Below, piece by piece: positions 56,848 to 64,000 of a DNA stretch of 64,000 nt. The stretch lies in assembly GCF_001584185.1 (NCBI RefSeq), contig NZ_CP013234.1, positions 1,240,001-1,304,000 of the forward strand, written 5' to 3'. The DNA comes from Collimonas pratensis. GTDB taxonomy: Bacteria > Pseudomonadota > Gammaproteobacteria > Burkholderiales > Burkholderiaceae_D. Every line of letters starts with the position of its first letter. The stretch's first letter is position 1. Under the pieces are notes generated by a model. That model saw only the letters and a program-made list of their open reading frames with translations. It did no database searches and was not told where the DNA came from. Position numbers and translations under genes: made by a program.

Positions 56848-57603
56848 ATGCTTGCCATCAAACCCTATCTGCGCGCGTTGACAATCAACCCGACAAGAGA
56901 AATCGATTTTGATGCCTATCCGTTCAGCATTCCGGCAGTCCGTGAGCTGGAACAGATCGCATTTCATCCGGATGTGACTTTTCTGGTCGGGGAAAACGGT
57001 GCCGGCAAATCGACCTTGCTGGAAGCAATGGCGATCGCCTGGGGATTCAACGCGGAAGGAGGCAATCAAAACAATGGTTTTTCGACGGTGAACGCACATT
57101 CTGATCTGCATACCTATTTGCGCACCGTTAAAAGCTACAAACGTCCCAAGGCAGGTTATTTCTTGCGAGCGGAAAGTTTTTTTAATGTCGCCACCAATAT
57201 CGAAAAACTAGATGCCGCACCCGGCCTCGGTAATTTGATTGGTCCTAGTTACGGCGACAGATTATTACATCAGCAATCGCACGGTGAGGCCTTCCTGGCG
57301 CTGCTGCAAAACAAATTCAAAGCAGACGGCTTTTACATGCTGGATGAACCAGAGGCGGCGTTATCGCCGAACCGGCAACTGGCTGCGCTGGCCATGATTC
57401 ACCGTTTGGTGCAGCGCAATTGCCAATTTGTGATCGCCACCCATTCGCCGATTTTGCTGGCATATCCGCGTGCCAGAATTTACCTTTTGAGTAATAGCGG
57501 ATTGACGGAAACCTGTTATGAAGACACCGAGCAGTACACAACAACCCGCGATTTCCTGAATAATCCGGCAGGCGGGATGGCGCGGCTCTTTGCCGAGCAG
57601 TAG
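56848..57603 (+). CDS. Small AAA/ABC-type ATPase (COG3910-like)
   Basis: A 251-residue stand-alone ABC-type ATPase with Walker A GENGAGKST near residue 48, the signature-like region SHGEAFLALLQNKF and Walker B FYMLDEPEAAL followed by the H-loop His in VIATHSP. No partner gene lies beside it. It may be a predicted ATPase of the COG3910 type with unknown role. ATG 56848 was chosen because homology begins at LAIKPYLRALTI; the frame also runs 50 codons further upstream through the hexanucleotide repeat. Confidence 0.82.
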   Translation: MLAIKPYLRALTINPTREIDFDAYPFSIPAVRELEQIAFHPDVTFLVGENGAGKSTLLEAMAIAWGFNAEGGNQNNGFSTVNAHSDLHTYLRTVKSYKRPKAGYFLRAESFFNVATNIEKLDAAPGLGNLIGPSYGDRLLHQQSHGEAFLALLQNKFKADGFYMLDEPEAALSPNRQLAALAMIHRLVQRNCQFVIATHSPILLAYPRARIYLLSNSGLTETCYEDTEQYTTTRDFLNNPAGGMARLFAEQ

Positions 57604-57761
57604 CCGCCGCTCACTGCTGGATTCGTGATGGATTCATGCATCTGACAAGTAAAGGCATGAGATTGTTGTTTTTGAAACTAGTCATGGAGCTTTAGCCGGT
57701 ACCTATAGCTTTACTGCCTAATCGCTTCGGGAAGTAAGCCGCCGGGGCTTACAATGGCTGG

Positions 57762-58754
57762 ATGAATATTTCACCACCCGCATCATTCACAACTCTTACC
57801 CCCGACACCGTGCTGGACGCGCTCGACAGCATCGGCCTGCACGGCGATGGCCGCCTGCTGGCGCTCAACAGTTATGAAAACCGCGTTTACCAGATCGGCA
57901 TGGAGGAGGGGCCGCCGTTGGTGGCCAAGTTCTATCGGCCGCTGCGCTGGAGCGATGCCGCCATCCTGGAAGAGCATGGTTTCGTGCAAGAGCTGGTGGA
58001 GCGCGAGATCCCGGTGGTGGCAGCTTGGGCCGCCGCCGACGGCAGCACCCTGCATCAATTCGACGGTTTCCGCTTCGCGGTGTTTCCGCGCCACGGCGGC
58101 CGCGCGCCGGAGCTGGAGGATGAGGCCACGCTGGAATGGCTGGGCCGTTTCATGGGGCGCATCCATGCCGTCGGCGGCTTGCGCAACTATCAGCACCGGC
58201 CGACCCTGGATATCGCCAGTTTTGGCGAAGAGCCGAGCGCCTTCCTGCTGGCCAACAACTTTGTCCCGGCAGATTTGCTGGAAGCCTATCGCAGCACTGT
58301 GACTCAGGCGCTGGAGGGCGTGCGGCGCTGCTTCGAGCGCGCCGGCACGGTCGGCTCGCTGCGCCTGCATGGCGATTGCCACGGCAGCAATGTGCTGTGG
58401 ACCGACGCCGGACCGCATTTCGTCGACTTTGACGATAGCCGCATGGGGCCGCCGGTACAGGACCTGTGGATGCTGCTGTCCGGCGAACGCAAGGACATGG
58501 TGCGGCAGATGGGCGCATTGTTGGCAGGGTATGAAGACTTTTACGATTTCGATACCCGCGAGCTGTATCTGATCGAAGCGCTGCGCACCTTGCGCCTGAT
58601 TCATTACGCGGCATGGATCGCGCGCCGCTGGGACGACCCGGCCTTCGCCGTGGCCTTCCCATGGTTCAATACCCAGCGCTATTGGCAGGACCGGGTGCTG
58701 GAATTGCGCGAGCAGATCGCCCTGATGGACGAGCCGCCGCTGTGGCAAAACTGA
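57762..58754 (+). CDS. srkA: Stress response kinase A (SrkA/YihE)
   Basis: A Ser/Thr kinase of the APH/ChoK fold. In E. coli YihE counters toxin- and stress-linked death. The 330 residues include the catalytic loop LHGDCHGSNVLW and the metal-binding Asp in HFVDFDDSRMGP. The start MNISPPASFTTLTPD at 57762 fits the family length. The gene is convergent with the SMR gene. Confidence 0.93.
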   Translation: MNISPPASFTTLTPDTVLDALDSIGLHGDGRLLALNSYENRVYQIGMEEGPPLVAKFYRPLRWSDAAILEEHGFVQELVEREIPVVAAWAAADGSTLHQFDGFRFAVFPRHGGRAPELEDEATLEWLGRFMGRIHAVGGLRNYQHRPTLDIASFGEEPSAFLLANNFVPADLLEAYRSTVTQALEGVRRCFERAGTVGSLRLHGDCHGSNVLWTDAGPHFVDFDDSRMGPPVQDLWMLLSGERKDMVRQMGALLAGYEDFYDFDTRELYLIEALRTLRLIHYAAWIARRWDDPAFAVAFPWFNTQRYWQDRVLELREQIALMDEPPLWQN

Positions 58755-58772
58755 AGCCGGCTTGACGGGCGT

Positions 58773-59102
58773 TTAATGCGCCACGGTCTTCGAGAACACG
58801 TTCAGCACCAGCACGCCGGAGACGATCAAGCCGATGCCGATCAGCGCCGCTGCATCCAGGCTCTGCTTCAGGAACAGCCAGCCGACCAGTGCAATCAGCG
58901 CGATGCCGATGCCCGACCACATCGCGTACACGATCGCCACCGGCAGGGTGCGCAAGGTCAGCGACAGGAAATAGAAGGCCGTCAGGTAACCCGCCACTAC
59001 CACCACCGACGGCACTAGCCGGGTGAATTCGGCGCTGGCCTTGAGGGCGCTGGTGGCGATCACCTCGGCGACGATGGCGATCAATAGATAGACCCAATGC
59101 AT
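58773..59102 (-). CDS. SMR family multidrug efflux protein
   Basis: A four-helix small multidrug resistance protein of 109 residues. The key Glu is in LLIAIVAEVIATSALKAS. The fold contains VYAMWSGIGIALIALVG and a final LVSGVLVLNVFSK-like segment. EmrE and Sug/Gdx subtypes cannot be told apart with certainty. It follows the LysR gene on the same strand. Confidence 0.9.
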   Translation of the reverse strand: MHWVYLLIAIVAEVIATSALKASAEFTRLVPSVVVVAGYLTAFYFLSLTLRTLPVAIVYAMWSGIGIALIALVGWLFLKQSLDAAALIGIGLIVSGVLVLNVFSKTVAH

Positions 59103-59165
59103 GACTTCTCCTGGCTGAAAGAATGTAGACAAAACGCGTAGATAAAACGTGGAAACAGCGAAACT

Positions 59166-60062
59166 CTAATCGATCGCGGCAAACAGCTCTGTAACGAAAT
59201 CGACAAATACACGTACCTTGGCCGACAACTGATGGCTCTGGTGATACACCACCGATACCGGCGGCCCCGGCGTGGCCCAGTCGGCCAGCACCGGCTGCAG
59301 CAGGCCGGCGCGGATCTGCGGATTGAGCGAGAGCGTCAGCAGCTGGACGATGCCGGCGCCGCTGGCGGCTGCGTGGATCAGGGTTTCCGCGTGATTGATG
59401 GCGATGTTGCCGGGCGGCGCCCAGCTGAACTCCTGCTTGCCCTTGCTGAAGGTCCACGGCACGTTCTGGCCGCTGTTGGGGTGGATGAAAGCCAGGCAAC
59501 GGAAGCTGCTTAGTTCCTGCGGCGTGCGCGGAGTTCCATGCTGCGCCAGAAACTCGGGAGCGGCGCAGCACAGGTTGCGGGTCTGGTAGATGCGGCGCGC
59601 CACCATGCTGGAATCCTTCAGCTCGCCGATGCGGATCCAGACGTCGCCGCGGCCCTCCACCATATCTACCATGCGGTCGCCGACATTCAGGCGGATCGAC
59701 AAGTCGGGATACAGCGCGCTGAAGCGCGCTAGCGCCGGCGCCAGGTAGATGCGGGCGATGACGGTCGGCACGTCGACTCGCAAGATGCCTTGCGGCGTCA
59801 CGCGCCGGCCTTGCAGTCCGTCTTCCAGTTCGCTCATGTCGCCGAGCAGGCGCTGGGCCCGCTGGTAGCAGCTGTGGCCATCGTCGGTGAGGGAAATCTT
59901 GCGGGTGGTGCGGTTCAGCAGGCGCACGCCGAAATGCCGCTCGAGGGCGGCGATATGATTGGTGATGGTGGCGTTCGACATCTCCAGCTGTTCAGCGGCG
60001 CGGCTGAAGCTGTTCAGTTCTACCACTTGGCAAAATACCCGTAACGATTCCAGCCTGTCCAT
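59166..60062 (-). CDS. LysR-type transcription regulator
   Basis: A 298-residue LysR protein with an N-terminal winged helix (MDRLESLRVFCQVVELNSFSRAAEQLEMS, about 1-60) and a C-terminal effector domain (about 90-290). It is divergent from the aromatic transporter-hmgA-fahA run across a 146-base gap, so it may control that run. The gap holds several AT-rich T-N-A candidate sites. The effector is not known. Confidence 0.87.
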   Translation of the reverse strand: MDRLESLRVFCQVVELNSFSRAAEQLEMSNATITNHIAALERHFGVRLLNRTTRKISLTDDGHSCYQRAQRLLGDMSELEDGLQGRRVTPQGILRVDVPTVIARIYLAPALARFSALYPDLSIRLNVGDRMVDMVEGRGDVWIRIGELKDSSMVARRIYQTRNLCCAAPEFLAQHGTPRTPQELSSFRCLAFIHPNSGQNVPWTFSKGKQEFSWAPPGNIAINHAETLIHAAASGAGIVQLLTLSLNPQIRAGLLQPVLADWATPGPPVSVVYHQSHQLSAKVRVFVDFVTELFAAID

Positions 60063-60208
60063 GATAATGATTTTATATTATTTAAGTTAATTAAAAAATG
60101 ATTTTAATTATTGCCTATTTTTCTGATTATTAAAAAGGATGATAATGGCAAAAAAACAGATCGTAGAGTACGTATTGATACGGCGCCAACATCTTCCCGG
60201 AGACACGC

Positions 60209-61573
60209 ATGGCCATTGCGACGCATAGCTCTAACAGCAGCCCGATCGACATTCCCGCCCTGATCGACCGCAGCCGCATCGGCGGCTTCCAGATTGTCAT
60301 GCTGACCCTATGCGCCATTTGCCTGATTATCGACGGTTTCGACGTCCAGGCCATGGGCTATGTGGCGCCGGCCATCATCCTGGAGTGGGGCATAGACAAG
60401 GCCAACCTGGGACCGGTGTTCGGCGCCGGCCTGTTTGGCATGCTGCTCGGCTCGCTTACCTTCAGCATCCTGGCCGACCGCATCGGCCGCCGTCCGGTGC
60501 TGATCGCCGCCACCTTGTTCTTCGCTGCCTGCATGCTGCTGACGCCGCTGGCCGGCACGGTCGATCAACTGATAGCACTGCGTTTCATCACCGGCCTCGG
60601 GCTGGGCGCCATCATGCCCAACGCCATGGCGCTGGCCGGCGAATACAGTCCGCTGCGCAAGCGCGTGACCCTGATGATGCTGGTGTCCTGCGGTTTCACG
60701 CTGGGAGCGGTGCTGGGCGGCCTGCTGTCGGCAGCGTTGATCCCGCGCTTCGGCTGGCAGTCAGTATTCCATGTCGGCGGCGTGGTGCCGCTGGTGATCG
60801 GCATCCTGATGATTTTCCTGCTGCCGGAGTCGATGCAGTTCCTGGTGCTGCGCGGCAAACGTCTGGAGCAAGTCGGCAAGTGGCTGCGCCGCATCGATCC
60901 CGCGGTTGCGATTGATCAGGACACGCGTTACGTGGTCAACGAAAAAGCCGGCAAGGGCGCGCCGGTGATGCAGCTGTTCCAGCAGGGCCGGGCCAAGGTC
61001 ACGATCCTGCTGTGGATCATCAATTTCATGAACCTGGTGAACCTGTATTTCCTTTCCAACTGGCTGCCGACCATTGCCAAGGACGCTGGCCTGTCGACCG
61101 CCACCGCCGTCATGGCCGGCACCACCTTGCAGATTGGCGGCACGCTGGGTACTTTGATCATGGGCCAGCTGATTGATCGTTCCAGCTTCCGCCGCGTGCT
61201 GATCCCGGTATTCCTGATCGCAGGCATGGCGGTAGCCCTGATCGGCCGGCCGGAGATCTCGCTGTTGTTCCTGTTTGCCAGCATCTTCGTCGCCGGCTTC
61301 TGCATCGTCGGTGGCCAGCCGGCGGTGAATGCGCTGGCGGGAACCTACTACCCGACCACCTTGCGTTCCACCGGCATCGGCTGGAGCCTGGGAGTCGGCC
61401 GCATCGGTTCTATCGTCGGGCCGGTGCTGGGCGGCGAGCTGATCCGCCTGAACTGGCCCAACAGCAGCATTTTCCTGCTGCTGGCGGTGCCGGCGCTGGT
61501 ATCGGCCGTAATGCTGATGCTGATGCAGGACACTTCAAATCGCAACGATACGCAGGCGGTGCTTGCGCATTAA
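60209..61573 (+). CDS. Aromatic acid/H+ symporter (AAHS family MFS)
   Basis: A 454-residue, 12-helix MFS transporter with the AAHS signature [10 protein letters not shown] near residue 45 and the loop motif [10 protein letters not shown]. Members import 4-hydroxybenzoate, gentisate or similar acids. The next genes (homogentisate dioxygenase and fumarylacetoacetase) suggest a substrate that feeds homogentisate, such as a phenylacetate derivative. Exact substrate unknown. GGAG with ACACGC before ATG supports the start. Confidence 0.88.
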   Translation: MAIATHSSNSSPIDIPALIDRSRIGGFQIVMLTLCAICLIIDGFDVQAMGYVAPAIILEWGIDKANLGPVFGAGLFGMLLGSLTFSILADRIGRRPVLIAATLFFAACMLLTPLAGTVDQLIALRFITGLGLGAIMPNAMALAGEYSPLRKRVTLMMLVSCGFTLGAVLGGLLSAALIPRFGWQSVFHVGGVVPLVIGILMIFLLPESMQFLVLRGKRLEQVGKWLRRIDPAVAIDQDTRYVVNEKAGKGAPVMQLFQQGRAKVTILLWIINFMNLVNLYFLSNWLPTIAKDAGLSTATAVMAGTTLQIGGTLGTLIMGQLIDRSSFRRVLIPVFLIAGMAVALIGRPEISLLFLFASIFVAGFCIVGGQPAVNALAGTYYPTTLRSTGIGWSLGVGRIGSIVGPVLGGELIRLNWPNSSIFLLLAVPALVSAVMLMLMQDTSNRNDTQAVLAH

Positions 61574-61598
61574 GATCAGACCATCAAGGATAAAACCC

Positions 61599-62909
61599 AT
61601 GGAAAACACAAACATGCTTCGTTACCAGTCGGGATTCTGCAATGACTTCGCCAGCGAAGCCTTGCCCGGCGCTTTGCCGGCGGCGCAGAACTCGCCGCAG
61701 AAAGCGCCTTACGGCCTGTATGCGGAACAGCTGTCCGGCACCGCATTCACCGCGCCGCGCGCGCACAACCGGCGCTCGTGGCTGTACCGCATCCGTCCGG
61801 GCGCGATGCATCACGCTTTTGAAAAGCTGCAGCAACCACTGCTGGCCAGCGGCCCCTTCACCCAGGTTGATACGCCGCCCAACCAGCTGCGCTGGAATCC
61901 GCTGCCTATGCCGGCTGCTGATCAGTCCGTTGATTTCATCGATGGCATGGTCACTTTCGCCGGCAACGGCGACGCTGCGGCGCAGGCCGGAATCGCGATC
62001 CACCTGTACGTGGCGAACCGCTCCATGCATGACCGCTTCTTCTACAATGCCGACGGCGAACTGCTGATCGTGCCGCAGCAGGGGCGTTTGCTGGCGAGGA
62101 CGGAAATGGGCGTGCTGGAAGTCAAGCCGGGAGAAATCGTCGTTATTCCACGCGGCGTGCGCTTCCGCATCGAATTGCCGGATGGCACAGCGCGCGGTTA
62201 TGTCTGCGAAAACTATGGCGCTGCCTTCCAGCTGCCGGAACTGGGGCCGATCGGTTCCAACGGCCTGGCCAATGCGCGCGATTTCCAGGCGCCGGTAGCG
62301 GCCTATGAAGAGCGCGAGGGCGAGTTCCAGCTATTGGCCAAGTTCGGCGGTAAACTGTGGGCGGCACGCATCGACCATTCACCGCTGGATGTGGTGGCAT
62401 GGCACGGCAACTACGCACCGTACAAGTACGACCTGAGCTTGTTCAACACGATCAATACGGTGAGCTACGATCACCCCGATCCGTCGATCTTCACGGTGCT
62501 GACTTCACCTTCGGATACGCACGGCACAGCGAACGTCGATTTCGTGATCTTCCCACCGCGCTGGATGGTCGCCGAACATACTTTCCGGCCGCCATGGTTC
62601 CACCGCAACGTCATGAGCGAATACATGGGCCTGATCCATGGCGCCTACGACGCCAAGGCCGACGGTTTTACGCCGGGCGGCGGCAGCCTGCACAATTGCA
62701 TGAGCGGCCACGGTCCGGACGCCGCCACTTTCGAGAAAGCGTCGAATGCCGAGCTGGCGCCGCACCGCATCGATAATACAATGGCCTTCATGTTTGAAAG
62801 CCGCTACCTGATTCATCCGACGTCCTATGCACTGGTGACGCCGCTGCTGCAGAAAGACTACCTGCAATGCTGGCACGGTTTGAAAAAAAACTTCAACGGT
62901 CAACCTTAA
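61599..62909 (+). CDS. hmgA: Homogentisate 1,2-dioxygenase
   Basis: Ring-cleaving Fe(II) dioxygenase of tyrosine/phenylalanine breakdown: homogentisate to maleylacetoacetate. The 436 residues match the family. The iron ligands lie in [14 protein letters not shown] (His and Glu) and [10 protein letters not shown] (His). Conserved segments include [22 protein letters not shown] 61599 has AAGGATAAAACCC upstream. It is 25 bases after the transporter and 13 bases before fahA. Confidence 0.96.
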   Translation: MENTNMLRYQSGFCNDFASEALPGALPAAQNSPQKAPYGLYAEQLSGTAFTAPRAHNRRSWLYRIRPGAMHHAFEKLQQPLLASGPFTQVDTPPNQLRWNPLPMPAADQSVDFIDGMVTFAGNGDAAAQAGIAIHLYVANRSMHDRFFYNADGELLIVPQQGRLLARTEMGVLEVKPGEIVVIPRGVRFRIELPDGTARGYVCENYGAAFQLPELGPIGSNGLANARDFQAPVAAYEEREGEFQLLAKFGGKLWAARIDHSPLDVVAWHGNYAPYKYDLSLFNTINTVSYDHPDPSIFTVLTSPSDTHGTANVDFVIFPPRWMVAEHTFRPPWFHRNVMSEYMGLIHGAYDAKADGFTPGGGSLHNCMSGHGPDAATFEKASNAELAPHRIDNTMAFMFESRYLIHPTSYALVTPLLQKDYLQCWHGLKKNFNGQP

Positions 62910-62922
62910 GAGAAAAGATATT

Positions 62923-64000
62923 ATGCAAGCCAACGATCCGACATTGACATCCTTCATCCCGACTCCGCCAGAGTCGCATTTTCCTATCCAGAACCTGCCT
63001 TTCGGCGTGTTCAGCACTGCCGCCAATCCAGTGCCGCGGGTCGGCGTCGCGATCGGCGATCAGGTGCTGGACCTGGCCGCGCTGGCCGAGTCCGGCCTGC
63101 TGACGCTGAGTCCGGAAGTATTCCGCCAGCCGACTCTCAACGCCTTCATCGCGCTGGGCCACCAAACCTGGCGCAGCACCCGCGCCAGCATCAGCGAGCT
63201 GCTGCGCCACGACAATCTCCAGCTGCGCGATAACCAGGCGCTGCGCGACAAGGTATTCGTCGCGCAAGAACAGGCAACGCTGCATCTGCCGCTGGAGATC
63301 CCGGGCTATACCGATTTCTATTCATCGAAAGAACATGCGACCAATGTCGGCTCGATGTTCCGCGACCCGGCCAATGCGCTGCTGCCAAATTGGCTGCATA
63401 TCCCGATCGGCTACAACGGCCGCGCCAGCTCGGTGGTGGTCAGCGGCACGCCGCTGCAGCGGCCGATGGGCCAGCTGAAACTGCCAGACGCCGATGTCCC
63501 GGTGTTTGGCGCCTGCCGCAAGCTGGATTTCGAGCTGGAAACCGGTTTCATCATCGGCCAGCCGAATGCCCTCGGCGAACCGATCGACATCGCCAATGCC
63601 GAGCAGCATATCTTCGGCATGGTGCTGCTGAACGACTGGAGCGCGCGCGATCTGCAGCAATGGGAATACGTGCCGCTGGGTCCGTTCAACAGCAAGTCCT
63701 TCGCCACTTCGATCTCGCCTTGGGTGGTCACGATGGATGCGCTGGAACCGTTCCGCGTCGACAGTCCGGCACAGCAGCCGCAACCGCTGCCGTACTTGCA
63801 GCAGAGCGGCAAGAACGGCTACGACATCACGCTGGAAGTAGCGCTGCAGCCCGGTGCAGCCGCCCAGCCGCAAACCATCTGCCGCACCAATTTCAAAGCC
63901 ATGTACTGGACCATGGTGCAGCAGCTGGCGCATCACACCGTCTCCGGCTGCAACACCCGCATCGGCGACCTGATGGGCTCCGGCACCATCAGCGGCAGCA
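62923..64000 (+). CDS. fahA: Fumarylacetoacetase (partial, runs off the window)
   Basis: Cleaves fumarylacetoacetate to fumarate and acetoacetate. The visible 359 codons start MQANDPTLTSFIPTPPESHF and show YTDFYSSKEHATNVGSMFRD (within the first 150 residues), then GRASSVVVSGTP and RKLDFELETGF. The reading frame is open to the window end and continues as DLMGSGTISGS. It is preceded by hmgA in the usual catabolic pair. AGAAAAGATATT before ATG is a weak ribosome site. Confidence 0.95.
   Translation, partial: MQANDPTLTSFIPTPPESHFPIQNLPFGVFSTAANPVPRVGVAIGDQVLDLAALAESGLLTLSPEVFRQPTLNAFIALGHQTWRSTRASISELLRHDNLQLRDNQALRDKVFVAQEQATLHLPLEIPGYTDFYSSKEHATNVGSMFRDPANALLPNWLHIPIGYNGRASSVVVSGTPLQRPMGQLKLPDADVPVFGACRKLDFELETGFIIGQPNALGEPIDIANAEQHIFGMVLLNDWSARDLQQWEYVPLGPFNSKSFATSISPWVVTMDALEPFRVDSPAQQPQPLPYLQQSGKNGYDITLEVALQPGAAAQPQTICRTNFKAMYWTMVQQLAHHTVSGCNTRIGDLMGSGTISGS

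Overview
The window looks like a chromosomal segment from a Betaproteobacterium of the order Burkholderiales, most likely an Oxalobacteraceae member (Collimonas/Herbaspirillum-like). The basis is the high-GC codon use, the housekeeping order ileS-lspA-coaBC-dut and glnE-yhdP-nitrilase-tldD, the unfused clpS-clpA pair, and the protein sequences. The genus is an inference. I saw no rRNA, tRNA, CRISPR array, phage or insertion sequence; nearly all of it reads as stable core genome with a few accessory genes.

Layout. 0-7 kb: rpsT, a DUF192 protein, a small secreted Ala/Lys-rich protein, a pseudouridine synthase, icd, a cold-shock gene and clpSA. 7-15 kb (minus): ribF, ileS, lspA, coaBC, dut and a PDZ/M48-like lipoprotein with a degraded zinc site. 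15-20 kb (minus): a fused SpeD-SpeE gene, a DUF1190 lipoprotein, a glutathionylspermidine-synthase-like ATP-grasp enzyme, a DUF350 membrane protein and rsmE. 20-34 kb: tkt, gapA, glnE (minus), yhdP, a nitrilase-family amidase and tldD. 34-43 kb is the most accessory part: a FitAB/VapBC-type module, a complete Ada adaptive-response cluster (2OG oxygenase, alkB, alkA, ada and a small Ada-type zinc protein), an MFS exporter and a RelE/NadS-type module. 43-54 kb: aroG behind a Phe/Tyr leader peptide and attenuator, a retropepsin-like protease, yajQ, murB, ppnP, argG-VOC-argF, rsgA, an STE24 protease and orn. 54-64 kb: a SEC-C protein, a GNAT acetyltransferase, a secreted ATP-dependent DNA ligase, a small AAA ATPase preceded by a hexanucleotide repeat, srkA, an SMR pump, a LysR regulator and an aromatic-acid transporter-hmgA-fahA run cut off by the window end.

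Five things stand out. (1) A 26-codon leader peptide rich in Phe and Tyr, followed by mutually exclusive hairpins and a terminator, precedes aroG: a complete attenuator readable from the bases. (2) The speDE-DUF1190-ATP-grasp-DUF350 run suggests synthesis and attachment of a polyamine to an envelope target. (3) Two near-identical Ada boxes sit the same distance from their -10 boxes and start codons, in front of ada and in front of the 2OG oxygenase-alkB-alkA operon, while Ada itself has lost three of its four N-terminal zinc cysteines. (4) The M48-like lipoprotein is a predicted pseudo-protease. (5) Several short tandem repeats and REP/dRS3-like palindromes sit between genes.
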